Below are positions 1 to 7,975 of a DNA stretch of 64,000 bases, in pieces (position 1 is the stretch's first letter; the number at the start of each line of letters is the position of its first letter). Origin of the DNA: Paenibacillus sp. SY21-1 (GTDB lineage: Bacteria > Bacillota > Bacilli > Paenibacillales > Paenibacillaceae). The notes below the pieces were generated by a model. It was not told where the DNA came from and did no database searches. It saw nothing but the letters and a program-made list of their open reading frames with translations. The translations under genes were made by a program, and so were the position numbers. The stretch spans positions 1 through 64,000 of the forward strand of contig NZ_STGF01000002.1 of the NCBI RefSeq assembly GCF_005222705.1, in the 5' to 3' direction.

Positions 1-188
1 ATTCAACCAAATGGACAAGCTACCTTTGAGAGCTGTTCGACCTTTTTCATTTCAGCGCGAAAACTCATTTTCTGAATATTCATTTTTCGGAAGTGGCACG
101 ACTTTATGCAACGCTAGTGATCCGACATTTTTTCTTCCCTCCTTCTTTCAACATCTGAGATTCACAATTTTACGCAATAAATCCATTC

Positions 189-219
189 TTGACTATAGGG
201 TTACCCGATACCTTAAAGT
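189..219 (+). promoter_or_regulatory. MerR-type promoter candidate of the MFS exporter
   Basis: TTGACT at 189-194 and TAAAGT at 214-219 are separated by 19 bp instead of 17. The spacer carries a dyad, TATAGGGT / ACCCGATA (7 of 8 positions complementary) around 196-212. An overlong spacer containing a dyad is the hallmark of promoters activated by MerR-family drug sensors. No MerR gene is in the window. The first 188 bases hold no gene I can support; a regulator could lie beyond the left edge. Confidence 0.45.
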
Positions 220-266
220 TATTCATATATGAATTTTAGGTTTAAGGACATGGAGGAAAAAACAAC

Positions 267-1763
267 ATGAACAAATTTGAAAAATGGGTCATTCTGGCTG
301 TCGTATCCAGTGCGCTCATGCTCATTGTGATGGATGCCACGATTCTTTATACTGCTTTGCCAAGCTTAACACATGATTTAGGTGCTTCCGCCTCGGAAAA
401 ATTGTGGATTTTGAATGGTTATTCGCTTGTTATGGCTGGATTGCTACCTGCAATGGGATCACTTGGTGATCGCTACGGACACAGAAGAATATTTTCTATT
501 GGGTTGATCGCATTTATGGGAGCTTCCCTCGTAGCTGCTTTCGCTCCAACTCCCGCTGTTCTGATCATGGGAAGGGTTTTGCTTGCCGTAGGAGCATCAA
601 TGATGATGCCTGCTACGCTTTCAATCATCAGAGTAACATTCACCGATCCTCGAGAATTAGGATTAGCGATTGGAATATGGGGCTCAATTGCCTCTGGAGG
701 AGCTGGGCTCGGTCCTATCGCAGGAGGATTGCTTGTAGAATACTTTTGGTGGGGAGCAGCATTTTTGATAAACGTTCCAATTGCCATCGCAGCTTTTATT
801 TTGACCCTAATCTATGTACCTAAACATGCAGGTGACAAGAATAAAAAATGGGATCTGACCGGATCCATACAGATCTTGATTGCCATGGTAGCCCTTATTT
901 ATGCGATCAAGGAGTTTGCTCGGCGCGAAGGTTCCCCTGAACTTGCTGTAATTGGCACCATCATCGGTTTGATTGCATTGACCATCTTTATTCGCCGTCA
1001 ACTCAAAAGCTCAAACCCTTTGCTTGACCTGTCTCTCTTTAAAATAAGACCATTTACCACTGGGTTTATAACAGCGTTGGTCGCACTATTTGGACAATTG
1101 GGCATTCAGTATATCGTAACTCAGCGACTTCAGTTGGTAGAGGGTTTAGGGCCTCTGCATGCTGGTCTGATAACACTAAGCATGCCGTTAGCTGCTCTAA
1201 TCATAGGTCCATTCGTCGGAAAAATACTTTATCGCTATGATGTAATCCGTCTCCAAATCTTCTCGTTTTTAATAGCAACAGCAGGAATGATTATTTATAT
1301 CTTTCAACTAGACTCCGTAATGGTTGGACAAATCTTCGGGCTTGCCTTAGCAGGGGCAGGTTTGGGAGCAGGAATGATGGCCGCATCACACTCCATTATG
1401 AGCTCTGCACCCGCTCACAAGGCTGGTATGGCTGCATCTATTGAGGAAGTAGCATATGAACTTGGTGGGGCCACCGGAATTGCAATTATCGGGAGTATGT
1501 CAGGTCTTGTATACACATTGTCCATGAAAATCCCTGTAGGTATAGACGTTCCAGCAAATGTAAAGGACAGCTTGGATGAAGCTCTATTGGCTGCAGAAGG
1601 GCTGGCTGGACATGCCTCTGAAGCCTTAAAGGAAGCTGGCCGAACAGCATTTGATCAATCCTTTGTGGCTATACTAGCGGGGGTTGCAGTCCTCTTTATC
1701 ATTGCTTCATTGGTTATTGGCTTGACAGGTTCACGTTCAAAACAAAAAGGAACTGAAATTTGA
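267..1763 (+). CDS. MFS multidrug exporter, DHA2 (EmrB/QacA-like) family
   Basis: Integral membrane proton-coupled exporter of 498 residues, a usual length for the 14-helix DHA2 family. The N terminus starts straight into a hydrophobic helix (about residues 8-30), and the loop between helices 2 and 3 has the family motif GSLGDRYGHRR near residue 63. The start is supported by GGAGG nine bases upstream. Substrates cannot be read from sequence; drugs or biocides are the usual cargo. It stands alone, with a MerR-like promoter upstream and a strong hairpin downstream. Base composition is more AT-rich than in most of the window, which agrees with acquisition together with the accessory block at 4.3-7.8 kb. 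Confidence 0.88.
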   Translation: MNKFEKWVILAVVSSALMLIVMDATILYTALPSLTHDLGASASEKLWILNGYSLVMAGLLPAMGSLGDRYGHRRIFSIGLIAFMGASLVAAFAPTPAVLIMGRVLLAVGASMMMPATLSIIRVTFTDPRELGLAIGIWGSIASGGAGLGPIAGGLLVEYFWWGAAFLINVPIAIAAFILTLIYVPKHAGDKNKKWDLTGSIQILIAMVALIYAIKEFARREGSPELAVIGTIIGLIALTIFIRRQLKSSNPLLDLSLFKIRPFTTGFITALVALFGQLGIQYIVTQRLQLVEGLGPLHAGLITLSMPLAALIIGPFVGKILYRYDVIRLQIFSFLIATAGMIIYIFQLDSVMVGQIFGLALAGAGLGAGMMAASHSIMSSAPAHKAGMAASIEEVAYELGGATGIAIIGSMSGLVYTLSMKIPVGIDVPANVKDSLDEALLAAEGLAGHASEALKEAGRTAFDQSFVAILAGVAVLFIIASLVIGLTGSRSKQKGTEI

Positions 1764-1798
1764 GAAATCTGCAGGTGAATGGATATTTTTTCGAATAT

Positions 1799-1874
1799 CT
1801 GCCCGCTACTTCAATAGAAGAGGGAGCAGCGCCGCGGCCGTCTGCGCCCTCTTCCGGTTGAACTATCGTTACCA
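1799..1874. repeat. Palindromic intergenic repeat, copy A (also a likely terminator)
   Basis: Left half-site CTGCCCGCTACTTCAAT, then a strong hairpin with arms GAAGAGGG (1817-1824) and CCCTCTTC (1847-1854), then right half-site TTGAACTATCGTTACC. The same half-sites recur at 4852, 5680, 6248, 6966 and 7752. The hairpin lies 53 bp after the exporter stop codon and may end its transcript. The rest of 1764-1999 shows nothing else. Confidence 0.6.
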
Positions 1875-1999
1875 TCTACTTATTGTTGGTTCTCCTTCTG
1901 CCACTTTCACTAACGTTCTTAGGTTCGTTCAATTACTCAATCTGAAAAATTCAGCTTGATTCATAAAATATTTCACTGATGTGAGAGTGAGTACCAGCC

Positions 2000-2986
2000 T
2001 TACAGGTTGAGGCCACTCATCGCAGCTTCGGGATAACGCAAGCCAAAGGCCGTTCCCCGCGGAGCCGCTTCGTCGATGCGCACCAAGTCTGCTTCTGTCA
2101 ACTCGACCGCAAGCGAGCCTACATTCTCCTCCAGGTATTTGATTCTCTTTGTACCAGGGATTGGCACGATATCGTCTCCCTGCTCCAGCAACCAGGCAAG
2201 CGCTAGCTGTGACGGCTCACAACCCTTTTCGGCGGCCAGCTCGGAGACCCGTTCGACGAGATCCAGATTGCGCTGGAAGTTTTCTCCTTGGAAGCGAGGG
2301 GAAAATCGGCGGTAATCGTCCTCCGCCAGATCCTCGAACTTGCGAATCTGTCCGGTCAGAAATCCGCGGCCAAGCGGGCTGTACGGCACGAAGCCGACGC
2401 CCAGCTCCCGACATACAGCCAAGATGCCGTCCTCGACGTCGCGACTCCACAGCGAATACTCCGTCTGCAGCGCGGCGATCGGATGCACGGCTGCCGCACG
2501 ACGAATGGTAGCCGGAGCCGCCTCGGACATACCAAGGTATCGCACCTTGCCTTCGCGTACCAACTCGGCCATTGCGCCGATCGTCTCTTCGATCGGCGTG
2601 TTCGGATCGACTCTGTGCTGATAGTAAAGATCAATGTATTCGACGCCGAGACGACGCAGGCTCGCTTCGCAGGCGGCCTTGACGTATTCTGGACGGCCGT
2701 TGATACCTAGGTACTTGCCGTCCTCGCTACGAACGTTGCCAAACTTGGTCGCCACTACTATCTTGTCGCGGCGTCCCTTGAGCGCTTTGCCGACCAACTC
2801 TTCATTTTTGCCGACTCCATACATATCCGCGGTATCCAGCAGATTGATGCCTAGCTCCAATGCGCGGTCGATCGTGCGCAGGGACTCCTCGTCGTCCCTG
2901 CCGCTGTAAAAGTCGGACATTCCCATGCAGCCAAGTCCGAGCGCCGACACTTCAAGGCCACTCTTGCCTAACGTTCTTCTTTTCAT
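2000..2986 (-). CDS. Aldo/keto reductase
   Basis: Cytosolic NADPH-dependent aldo/keto reductase of 328 residues in the group of stress-related AKRs (AKR13/YakC-like). The catalytic tetrad is visible: D51 and Y56 in [10 protein letters not shown]81 in VVATKFG, and the histidine of LYYQHRVDP. The C-terminal IPGTKR motif binds the NADPH phosphate. The frame is open for 65 codons further upstream, but I chose the ATG at 2986 because the family N terminus ([19 protein letters not shown]) begins there and GAGG lies at RBS distance. It is divergent from the AraC regulator at 3167, which probably controls it. Physiological substrate unknown. Confidence 0.88.
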   Translation of the reverse strand: MKRRTLGKSGLEVSALGLGCMGMSDFYSGRDDEESLRTIDRALELGINLLDTADMYGVGKNEELVGKALKGRRDKIVVATKFGNVRSEDGKYLGINGRPEYVKAACEASLRRLGVEYIDLYYQHRVDPNTPIEETIGAMAELVREGKVRYLGMSEAAPATIRRAAAVHPIAALQTEYSLWSRDVEDGILAVCRELGVGFVPYSPLGRGFLTGQIRKFEDLAEDDYRRFSPRFQGENFQRNLDLVERVSELAAEKGCEPSQLALAWLLEQGDDIVPIPGTKRIKYLEENVGSLAVELTEADLVRIDEAAPRGTAFGLRYPEAAMSGLNL

Positions 2987-3166
2987 ATTCGGATTCGCCT
3001 CACTTTTCAGGTAAGTTTGATCTTCGCCTTTATTATGCAACGATGGATACCCTACCAGGTAACTAATTCGTATCAAGTTATTGCCTAATCCTCCGACTGA
3101 ACAGACGGTGCAGCAGATCGGTGTTATAATGAACCTACCAAAGGGGATAAACAATGGAGGAGAAAA

Positions 3167-4144
3167 ATGCCGCAACCACAACTTGCAGGGCCGCTGTTAG
3201 GAGACGATCAAGACAGGCAATCATTCTTTTGTGGCCTTAAGTCAGCTGACATGCTCACCGAGCTGGTCTGGTTGATCGAGCGTCATACGGGCAGAGACGG
3301 AATGTTCGGAACATCCATGCCATTGCTGCATTTAATTCGCAGCTCAAAAACCACGCTACCGGTCAATACGGTTTATGAGCCAGCAATCGTCATCGTCGCC
3401 AGAGGCACGAAGGTCGTAATGCTCGGAGGAGACAGCTTTACCTATGGTCCCTCCTCGCATTTTGTAGTATCGGTCGATCTGCCGGTTACCTCACGGCTTA
3501 TTCAGGCTTCCCCCGAAGCGCCTTATTTGTGCATGCGGCTTGGTCTGAATCCCGCTCAGGTGCTGGAAGTGATGAAAGACGTGGAGCATGAGGAGGAAGA
3601 CGGCAGGGTGGCGAAGCGAGGCGCGTTCGTCGATCAGACGAGTCCCGAGCTTCTGGATGCGGCGGTTCGGCTCGTCCGGCTGCTGGATACGCCTGGCGAC
3701 ATTCCTCATCTGGCGCCGCTGATCGTCCGCGAAATCTATTACCGGATAATGAGGGGAGGCCAAGGTGGAGCCTTTAAGCAGTTTGGCCTCGCTGGTAGCG
3801 GCATTAGCCGGATCGCCAGAGTCATTGCCCGCATCAAGCTGGATTATGCCCAGCCGCTTCATATCGACGAGCTCGCGAGAATGGCCCATATGGGCCCCTC
3901 GTCGCTGCACCGTCATTTCAAGGAAGTGACTGCACTGAGTCCGCTGCAGTACCTGAAGCGGATTCGCCTTCAAGAGGCGCGCCGTCTGCTGCTGGCCGAA
4001 TCCCTCGATGCCGCCGATGCTGCTTACCGTGTCGGCTACGAGAGCCCCTCGCAGTTCAGTCGCGAATACGCAAGGCTGTTCGGTCTCCCGCCGATCAGTG
4101 ATATCAAAAGGCTGCGAGAAGAGACGGCGCAGGAGATTGGTTGA
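3167..4144 (+). CDS. AraC-family transcriptional regulator
   Basis: A 325-residue regulator. The N-terminal half (about residues 30-190) resembles the AraC_N arabinose-binding-type cupin domain found in regulators placed beside aldo/keto reductases; the C-terminal part (about 215-315) has two helix-turn-helix units ([22 protein letters not shown] and [25 protein letters not shown]). Start chosen from GGAGG directly upstream; an internal ATG (MLTELVW, codon 29) is a weaker option. The divergent arrangement with the reductase and a shared 180-bp intergenic region containing TATAAT at 3125-3130 suggest mutual regulation. The inducer is not evident. Confidence 0.87.
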   Translation: MPQPQLAGPLLGDDQDRQSFFCGLKSADMLTELVWLIERHTGRDGMFGTSMPLLHLIRSSKTTLPVNTVYEPAIVIVARGTKVVMLGGDSFTYGPSSHFVVSVDLPVTSRLIQASPEAPYLCMRLGLNPAQVLEVMKDVEHEEEDGRVAKRGAFVDQTSPELLDAAVRLVRLLDTPGDIPHLAPLIVREIYYRIMRGGQGGAFKQFGLAGSGISRIARVIARIKLDYAQPLHIDELARMAHMGPSSLHRHFKEVTALSPLQYLKRIRLQEARRLLLAESLDAADAAYRVGYESPSQFSREYARLFGLPPISDIKRLREETAQEIG

Positions 4145-4281
4145 GGGTATTGTCGTCGTACGGATCTTTGGGATATGTACACTTTAATATTGCTCTCAAT
4201 CCGGGAGATGCTTGCAGCAAAGCAAAATCAGCGATGGATCGTCAATTCCTTAAAAAACGATGTCACTTCGCATAACTGAAT

Positions 4282-4332
4282 AAATTTAAAAAGAATACGG
4301 GATTCTCTGACTGCCGACAGCCGGAGAATCCC
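4282..4332 (-). terminator. Rho-independent terminator (minus strand)
   Basis: Arms GGGATTCTC (4299-4307) and GAGAATCCC (4324-4332) are perfect, followed on the minus strand by TTTTT. It closes the unit holding the decayed reductase at 4346-4656. Between 4145 and 4281 nothing recognisable is present. Confidence 0.6.
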
Positions 4333-4345
4333 TATTAAAGTAACG

Positions 4346-4656
4346 TGCCCTTAAAGCCGCTGCGAGTTCGCCCTCGATCAAAGAAGTGTTCGGACCGACA
4401 GATTATAACGTCCTCGATACCGCCCCCTTCGGTTGCTTTGCCACACCGCTGCATATCCCCGTTCCGGAGCACCCCATTCGTTTCCGTTTCAAAACCGCAT
4501 GTTCTCGTACATGCGGCGCCCGCACAGGATGCCTGACAGGCCGCGCACGTCGTCGATGAAATGACGGAAAAGTAAGGGGTCGGGCTAAAATGCCGGGTGG
4601 TCGTGGTCGACAAATACGTCCAGTGTCTGGTTCACTGCGAAAACGATCCTCGCCAT
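4346..4656 (-). pseudogene. Decayed dihydrofolate-reductase-like (RibD C-terminal domain) gene
   Basis: Translation of the minus strand from the ATG at 4656, which has a good GGGAGGAGAG ribosome site, reads like the DHFR/RibD-C family: MARIVFAVNQTLDVFVDHD, later RHFIDDVRGLSGILCGRRM and YENMRF, then EWGAPERGYAAVW. The frame is broken by TAG at codon 24 (4585-4587) and TGA after YENMRF. A one-base loss near 4434 shifts the frame; the next frame continues with family-like QPKGAVSRTL, a third stop (TAA), then SVGPNTSLIEGELAAALRA. The C-terminal half of the domain is missing, and a terminator follows directly. This is an old remnant: three stops, one frameshift and a truncation. Active relatives reduce dihydrofolate or pterin- and pyrimidine-like substrates. 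Confidence 0.75.
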
Positions 4657-4851
4657 GCTACTGACTCTCCTCCCTGGTTTTCTCGCACATCTATCATCAA
4701 GATTACACGTTCCATATGCAACCTCCATTTATCTTTATGTCTGCATTCTATCATTCAACAGCATATCCGGTTTCTCATGGATAGCTAATGTACACAGTCA
4801 CGCTTGACCGTCTACAAATTTAATTTAACGAAGAATGATCATTAAACAATT

Positions 4852-4930
4852 CTGCCAGTTACTTCAATGAAAAAGGAGCAGCTGCCGCGGCAACTGTTCC
4901 TATCTTGATCGCCCAACTTAAGTTCACTTA
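4852..4930. repeat. Palindromic intergenic repeat, copy B
   Basis: Half-site CTGCCAGTTACTTCAATG, then a GC-rich hairpin centred on TGCCGCGGCA with outer arms AGGAGCAG / CTGTTCCT, then a degenerate right half (TTGATCGCCCAACTTAAGTTC). It lies between the decayed reductase and the nucleotidyltransferase. From 4657 to 4851 there is only AT-rich DNA with no recognisable feature. Confidence 0.55.
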
Positions 4931-5112
4931 AATACCATAAATATTAGTATTTATTATACAATTCCCCATAACCATGATGCCATTTTTATCGTCTCAAAAT
5001 CCATTTTAGATTAGCGGATTGATGTGATAAAACTGCTCGTAAGCTCAAAGAAGCCAGCTATTTATTCAGGTAGCCTCATCTTGGTGATTATTAAGCTATA
5101 GTTACTATTTGT

Positions 5113-5616
5113 TCAATCATGATGAAGCAATTTCTTAAGTAACTCTATTTTAGTCACGTCTTTATCATTGTTTTTTGTCCTTCTGTATCCATCATTTAAG
5201 CACCTAGAATAAACCTTTAAAAAATCTTCTAAACTTAATGAGTGATACCTTGCCTCATTCCATTCAGTTATTTCAAGTTTTTTGTAATCAATACCTGCAA
5301 AATCAGCCAAATCCTCAATATAAGCAAACGCCAGCTTGAATTCTTCTTTACGAAATTCGCGTTCTCGCAAGTCCACAAACGTATAACCCATATTTTCAAC
5401 TGTCTGTCGTAAGGCGTCCCACTTTTTTTGCAGATATTCTAATGGCACAAGAACGTCAATATCCTGTGGCTCCAAATCAATCCCCGATTTTATTTGCAAC
5501 CCAAGAGAACCATAAAGAACTGGAACAATACCGAGTTCACCGTTTAGCGTTTTTGTAATATTTATAAATTCATTGAACTTATTTGTTGTTTCCAAACAAT
5601 AATGCCCCATTTCCAT
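5113..5616 (-). CDS. Nucleotidyltransferase-fold protein
   Basis: A 167-residue protein with the polymerase-beta nucleotidyltransferase signature: VLYGSLGLQ (G36-S37) followed by PQDIDVLVP (D52, D54 as metal ligands). The rest is charged and soluble, without a known second domain. Relatives include aminoglycoside-modifying enzymes, MNT antitoxins and many uncharacterised single-domain proteins, so the substrate is open. No good ribosome site precedes the first ATG; a second ATG is at codon 3. The gene is clearly AT-richer than the window average and stands alone between repeat copies B and C in the minus-strand accessory block. Confidence 0.7.
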   Translation of the reverse strand: MEMGHYCLETTNKFNEFINITKTLNGELGIVPVLYGSLGLQIKSGIDLEPQDIDVLVPLEYLQKKWDALRQTVENMGYTFVDLREREFRKEEFKLAFAYIEDLADFAGIDYKKLEITEWNEARYHSLSLEDFLKVYSRCLNDGYRRTKNNDKDVTKIELLKKLLHHD

Positions 5617-5679
5617 TTATGTATCTGTTATGTTTTCGTTATTGAATATCCAATCTTATTCCACCTTAAGTTGGGTTCG

Positions 5680-5705
5680 TCTAACGTTTCCCGTTAGCGC
5701 AACGA
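5680..5705. repeat. Palindromic intergenic repeat, copy C (right half only)
   Basis: CTAACGTTTCCCGTTAGCG carries the inner dyad TAACG / CGTTA and matches the right half-site of the repeat family. It lies between the nucleotidyltransferase and the first GNAT gene. The left half-site is not recognisable here. Confidence 0.5.
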
Positions 5706-5741
5706 TTCTTCAGTAATAAAAAATCCTTTAGCGTAGTCCAC

Positions 5742-6194
5742 CTATAAATCCTGAGATAGTCGAATCATATCCCTGCACTGAATTCCGTTCTCGCAAATTT
5801 TTTCTGTGTAGTGCCTGATGAAAAAGTCGGCATCAACCCCAACGATTCTAAAGCCACATTTTTGATAAAGGGCTAGTTGTCCTATGCTTGAATTTCCTGT
5901 ACCTATTTCGATTGTCTTAAAACCTTTCCTTCTGGCTGTTTGAATTGCGTGCAAAACCAACTGTTTACCGATCCCTTTCCCATGCATTTCTTCCGCAACT
6001 GCAATATTCACTAATTCAACCGTTTCAGGTCTTGTTGGTAAAAGCACATAAGTTCCTATAATTTGATTTTCAGATTCAGCTATAAAACAATTCCCTCTTT
6101 TTACATATTCCTCAACAATTTTTAGAGAGGGGTCCGCTAAAAGCAACAGCCCCATTGGATAGTTTTCATTTGAATTCAGATTTCTGATATTCAT
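5742..6194 (-). CDS. GNAT-family N-acetyltransferase (YvbK-like)
   Basis: A 150-residue single-domain acetyl-CoA-dependent N-acetyltransferase. The central motif A is clear (VNIAVAEEMHGKGIGKQLVLHAI, with the QxxGxG/A-type pyrophosphate loop at about residues 72-80), followed by TIEIGTGNSSIGQLALYQKCGFRIVG, typical of the YvbK-type subgroup of Bacillaceae. Start supported by AAAAGGAG six bases upstream of the ATG. It is a stand-alone gene with its own ribosome site, between repeat copies C and D. The substrate (antibiotic, polyamine or protein N terminus) cannot be deduced. Confidence 0.83.
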   Translation of the reverse strand: MNIRNLNSNENYPMGLLLLADPSLKIVEEYVKRGNCFIAESENQIIGTYVLLPTRPETVELVNIAVAEEMHGKGIGKQLVLHAIQTARRKGFKTIEIGTGNSSIGQLALYQKCGFRIVGVDADFFIRHYTEKICENGIQCRDMIRLSQDL

Positions 6195-6247
6195 TTTTTC
6201 TCCTTTTAGAAAGAATCCACTTCATATTTTCAAAAAAAATAAGGCCC

Positions 6248-6332
6248 CTGCCCTTTAGCTTAATGATAATGGAGGAACTACCGGATTGTAATCTGCCTCA
6301 TATAGCATTGAACTAAAGTTCTCCGTTAGCGG
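6248..6332. repeat. Palindromic intergenic repeat, copy D
   Basis: Left half-site CTGCCCTTTAGCTTAATG (6248-6265) and right half-site ATTGAACTAAAGTTC followed by TCCGTTAGCG (6307-6332), separated by about 40 bases without a strong inner hairpin. Located between the first and second GNAT genes. The remainder up to 6421 shows nothing else. Confidence 0.55.
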
Positions 6333-6421
6333 AATAATCTGTTCAACTTGCGATACGGCTCACCCTGCTGTGTGTAACGAGGCATCATTTGCGGGACGGC
6401 TCATTGTAAAATGACAGCACA

Positions 6422-6871
6422 TTACGTCAGGCGCATAAATATGGTTTCTACTGCACCCCAGGGCGCTTCTTTCTCATCTATCTTTACGAAACCGTATTTT
6501 TCGTATAAATTAACATGGTCACTGACAAGATATACTTTATCAAAACCCAATTCTTTCGCGTAAGCCAAAACAGATATAATCATCTTTTCACTTACTCGAT
6601 TGCCTCTGTACTGCTCGCCCACAAACATAAACCCAATATAAGGTGTATAAGGCACATCGGGTATGCAGTCGGTTTTTGCTAAAGTGCAATAACCAATAAT
6701 ATGCTCGCCATCAAACGCTGCAAAAACTCTTTCCCAATCTGAAAAATGACCATCTTTCATTAGCTTCGATAAGTTTGGACCTGCTTTCCATGTACAATTT
6801 TGCGCATAATCAGCAACGGCCTGCCACAACTTATCGCTATATATAAGCGATTCTATTTGCATATACTTCAT
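6422..6871 (-). CDS. GNAT-family N-acetyltransferase
   Basis: A 149-residue acetyltransferase of the GNAT superfamily. Motif A is IGFMFVGEQYRGNRVSEKMIISVLAYA (about residues 84-110; the loop reads QYRGNRVSE, so the last glycine of QxxGxG/A is replaced). Motif B follows as LVSDHVNLYEKYGFVKI. The first ATG (6871) sits very close to GGAAGGA; the ATG three codons later (6862) has better spacing, so the true N terminus may be MQIESLIY. AT-rich, single-gene unit between repeats D and E. Substrate unknown. Confidence 0.8.
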   Translation of the reverse strand: MKYMQIESLIYSDKLWQAVADYAQNCTWKAGPNLSKLMKDGHFSDWERVFAAFDGEHIIGYCTLAKTDCIPDVPYTPYIGFMFVGEQYRGNRVSEKMIISVLAYAKELGFDKVYLVSDHVNLYEKYGFVKIDEKEAPWGAVETIFMRLT

Positions 6872-6965
6872 TTCCTTCCTGATTCATTACCTGAAAGTAG
6901 TCTTGAAAGTGAAACCTACAAGGCGTTATTGCGTCCCCCACTTTATCATACAATTGATTCTGCTA

Positions 6966-7052
6966 AACTGCCCGTTAGTTCAATGTCATCATGAAGCGCT
7001 GAACTAAAGTTCCCAGTTGAACAATGGCTGTCAGCAAATACTGACAGCCACA
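6966..7052. repeat. Palindromic intergenic repeat, copy E with adjoining hairpin
   Basis: Left half-site CTGCCCGTTAGTTCAATG, a 13-base spacer, right half-site TGAACTAAAGTTCCC, then a perfect hairpin GGCTGTCAG / CTGACAGCC with a six-base loop. On the minus strand the hairpin lies 20-50 bases past the stop codon of the third GNAT gene and could end its transcript, though no long T tract follows. Confidence 0.55.
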
Positions 7053-7072
7053 ATAATTTTATTTAGGGATCT

Positions 7073-7519
7073 TCAATTAAGTTGTAGTATACGTATAATT
7101 TCACCGTCAATGATTTCATCGCTAGCCCTTTGAAACCCTAAGGATTCATACAAGTTCCCAGCAATCAAGTTGTCGGGTCTGTGTCCGATCATTATTCTTT
7201 TACAACCCATTTGACTCATAAGGTCAATTAATTTTCCCATTGCTTTTTTGCCATAGCCATTCCCTTGATAGTTCTCATCAATCATGATTGCTGATATCCA
7301 ATGGTTGCCGTCTTCGTCGGCATTTTTACAAAAGACAGTAAAACCGACCAATAAGGCTTCCGAATAAATTGCGCGCAACTCAAAATCATGAACGTATTTA
7401 GATTCTGCAATCCAGTAAACAACAGGGGCTGGAAAAACATTTTTTTGTTCTGATTTTACATTTAGCTTGGTACAATCATACCAGTTCTCAAGTGATACTG
7501 GCTTTAACTCCATATCCAT
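7073..7519 (-). CDS. GNAT-family N-acetyltransferase with leader-controlled expression
   Basis: A 148-residue acetyltransferase somewhat like the BltD/spermidine group. Motif A is AIMIDENYQGNGYGKKAMGKLIDLM (QGNGYG loop near residue 85), followed by IMIGHRPDNLIAGNLYESLGF. The start has GGAGG at 7529-7533 with ideal spacing. It is preceded by a short leader ORF (7568-7618) and by complementary segments that can fold over the ribosome site, so expression is probably inducible through ribosome stalling, as in several resistance genes. The stall-inducing compound may also be the substrate, but this is inference. Single-gene unit between repeats E and F; AT-rich. Confidence 0.83.
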   Translation of the reverse strand: MDMELKPVSLENWYDCTKLNVKSEQKNVFPAPVVYWIAESKYVHDFELRAIYSEALLVGFTVFCKNADEDGNHWISAIMIDENYQGNGYGKKAMGKLIDLMSQMGCKRIMIGHRPDNLIAGNLYESLGFQRASDEIIDGEIIRILQLN

Positions 7520-7528
7520 AAGTAAATT

Positions 7529-7566
7529 CCTCCAGAATTTGATAGCACAGAGGAATTCCCTCTGTG
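7529..7566 (-). promoter_or_regulatory. Competing stems of a translational attenuator
   Basis: CACAGAGG (7566-7559) pairs with CCTCTGTG (7553-7546) around a five-base loop. The overlapping segment AATTCCTC (7557-7550) is also a perfect complement of GAGGAATT at the GNAT ribosome site, and TTCCTCTGT (7555-7547) is complementary to the end of the leader ORF. The three pairings exclude one another, so translation of the leader can set access to the acetyltransferase start. A TATACT -10 candidate for this transcript lies at 7662-7657. Confidence 0.55.
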
Positions 7567-7567
7567 A

Positions 7568-7618
7568 TTAGAATAGAACTTCCTCTGTAACAAGCACAAG
7601 AGCATAGATATTCTTCAT
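7568..7618 (-). CDS. Leader peptide of the GNAT gene (16 codons)
   Basis: ATG at 7618 preceded by AAAGGAG nine bases upstream, then MKNIYALVLVTEEVLF and TAA. It ends 48 bases before the acetyltransferase start. Its last third contains ACAGAGGAA (7588-7580), which can pair with TTCCTCTGT downstream. A small, hydrophobic ORF with a strong ribosome site inside a set of competing stems is the layout of antibiotic-sensing leader peptides upstream of erm, cat and ABC-F genes. The peptide sequence does not match a leader I can name. Confidence 0.65.
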   Translation of the reverse strand: MKNIYALVLVTEEVLF

Positions 7619-7751
7619 ACCACAACACTCCTTTCAATCATGAACACACATCCAATAGTATACTGCCAATCCATGCTTTATGATTGGTATAAAATTGTTA
7701 TAAACAAAGTTCCCGACCCCTACCTTAACTTTGAAGATTCGCCAAGCTACC

Positions 7752-7833
7752 CTGCCCGATCGTTGAACAAAAGCAGCAAATCGCGTCGATCTGCTGCTTT
7801 CTTTGTACTATTGAGCTATCGTTTCCCCTAAGC
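7752..7833. repeat. Palindromic intergenic repeat, copy F
   Basis: Half-site CTGCCCGATCGTTGAAC, hairpin AAAGCAGC (7770-7777) / GCTGCTTT (7793-7800), then TATTGAGCTATCGTTTCC and CCTAAGC. This is the outermost recognisable copy on the right of the cassette-like block; a weak partial match (TTTACCGTTAGGC) lies near 7953-7966. Apart from the leader region, 7634-7975 holds no gene. Confidence 0.55.
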
Positions 7834-7975
7834 ATAACGATGTGTTATTGAATCACAAACATTATTAATAAGAATTCCTATTAAACGTTGCAGTTTAAAA
7901 CAAAGCCTTCTTACGCCCCTGCATACTGAAGAGGACTTTTGCATGGAGTGATAAAGCTTTACCGTTAGGCTGATG

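Noticed and set aside
11..232. Open frame of 73 codons at the left edge
   Set aside because: No ribosome site, no family resemblance, and it overlaps the probable exporter promoter.
4335..4613. Minus-strand open frame of 92 codons
   Set aside because: It is a shifted frame over the decayed DHFR-like gene; the family similarity lies in the neighbouring frames.
4852..7833. CRISPR array
   Set aside because: Repeats are unevenly spaced by 0.5-0.8 kb with genes between them, and no cas gene is present.
4852..7833. Classical integron
   Set aside because: No integrase, no attI, and half-sites do not fit the attC core GTTRRRY / RYYYAAC consistently. Kept only as an analogy.
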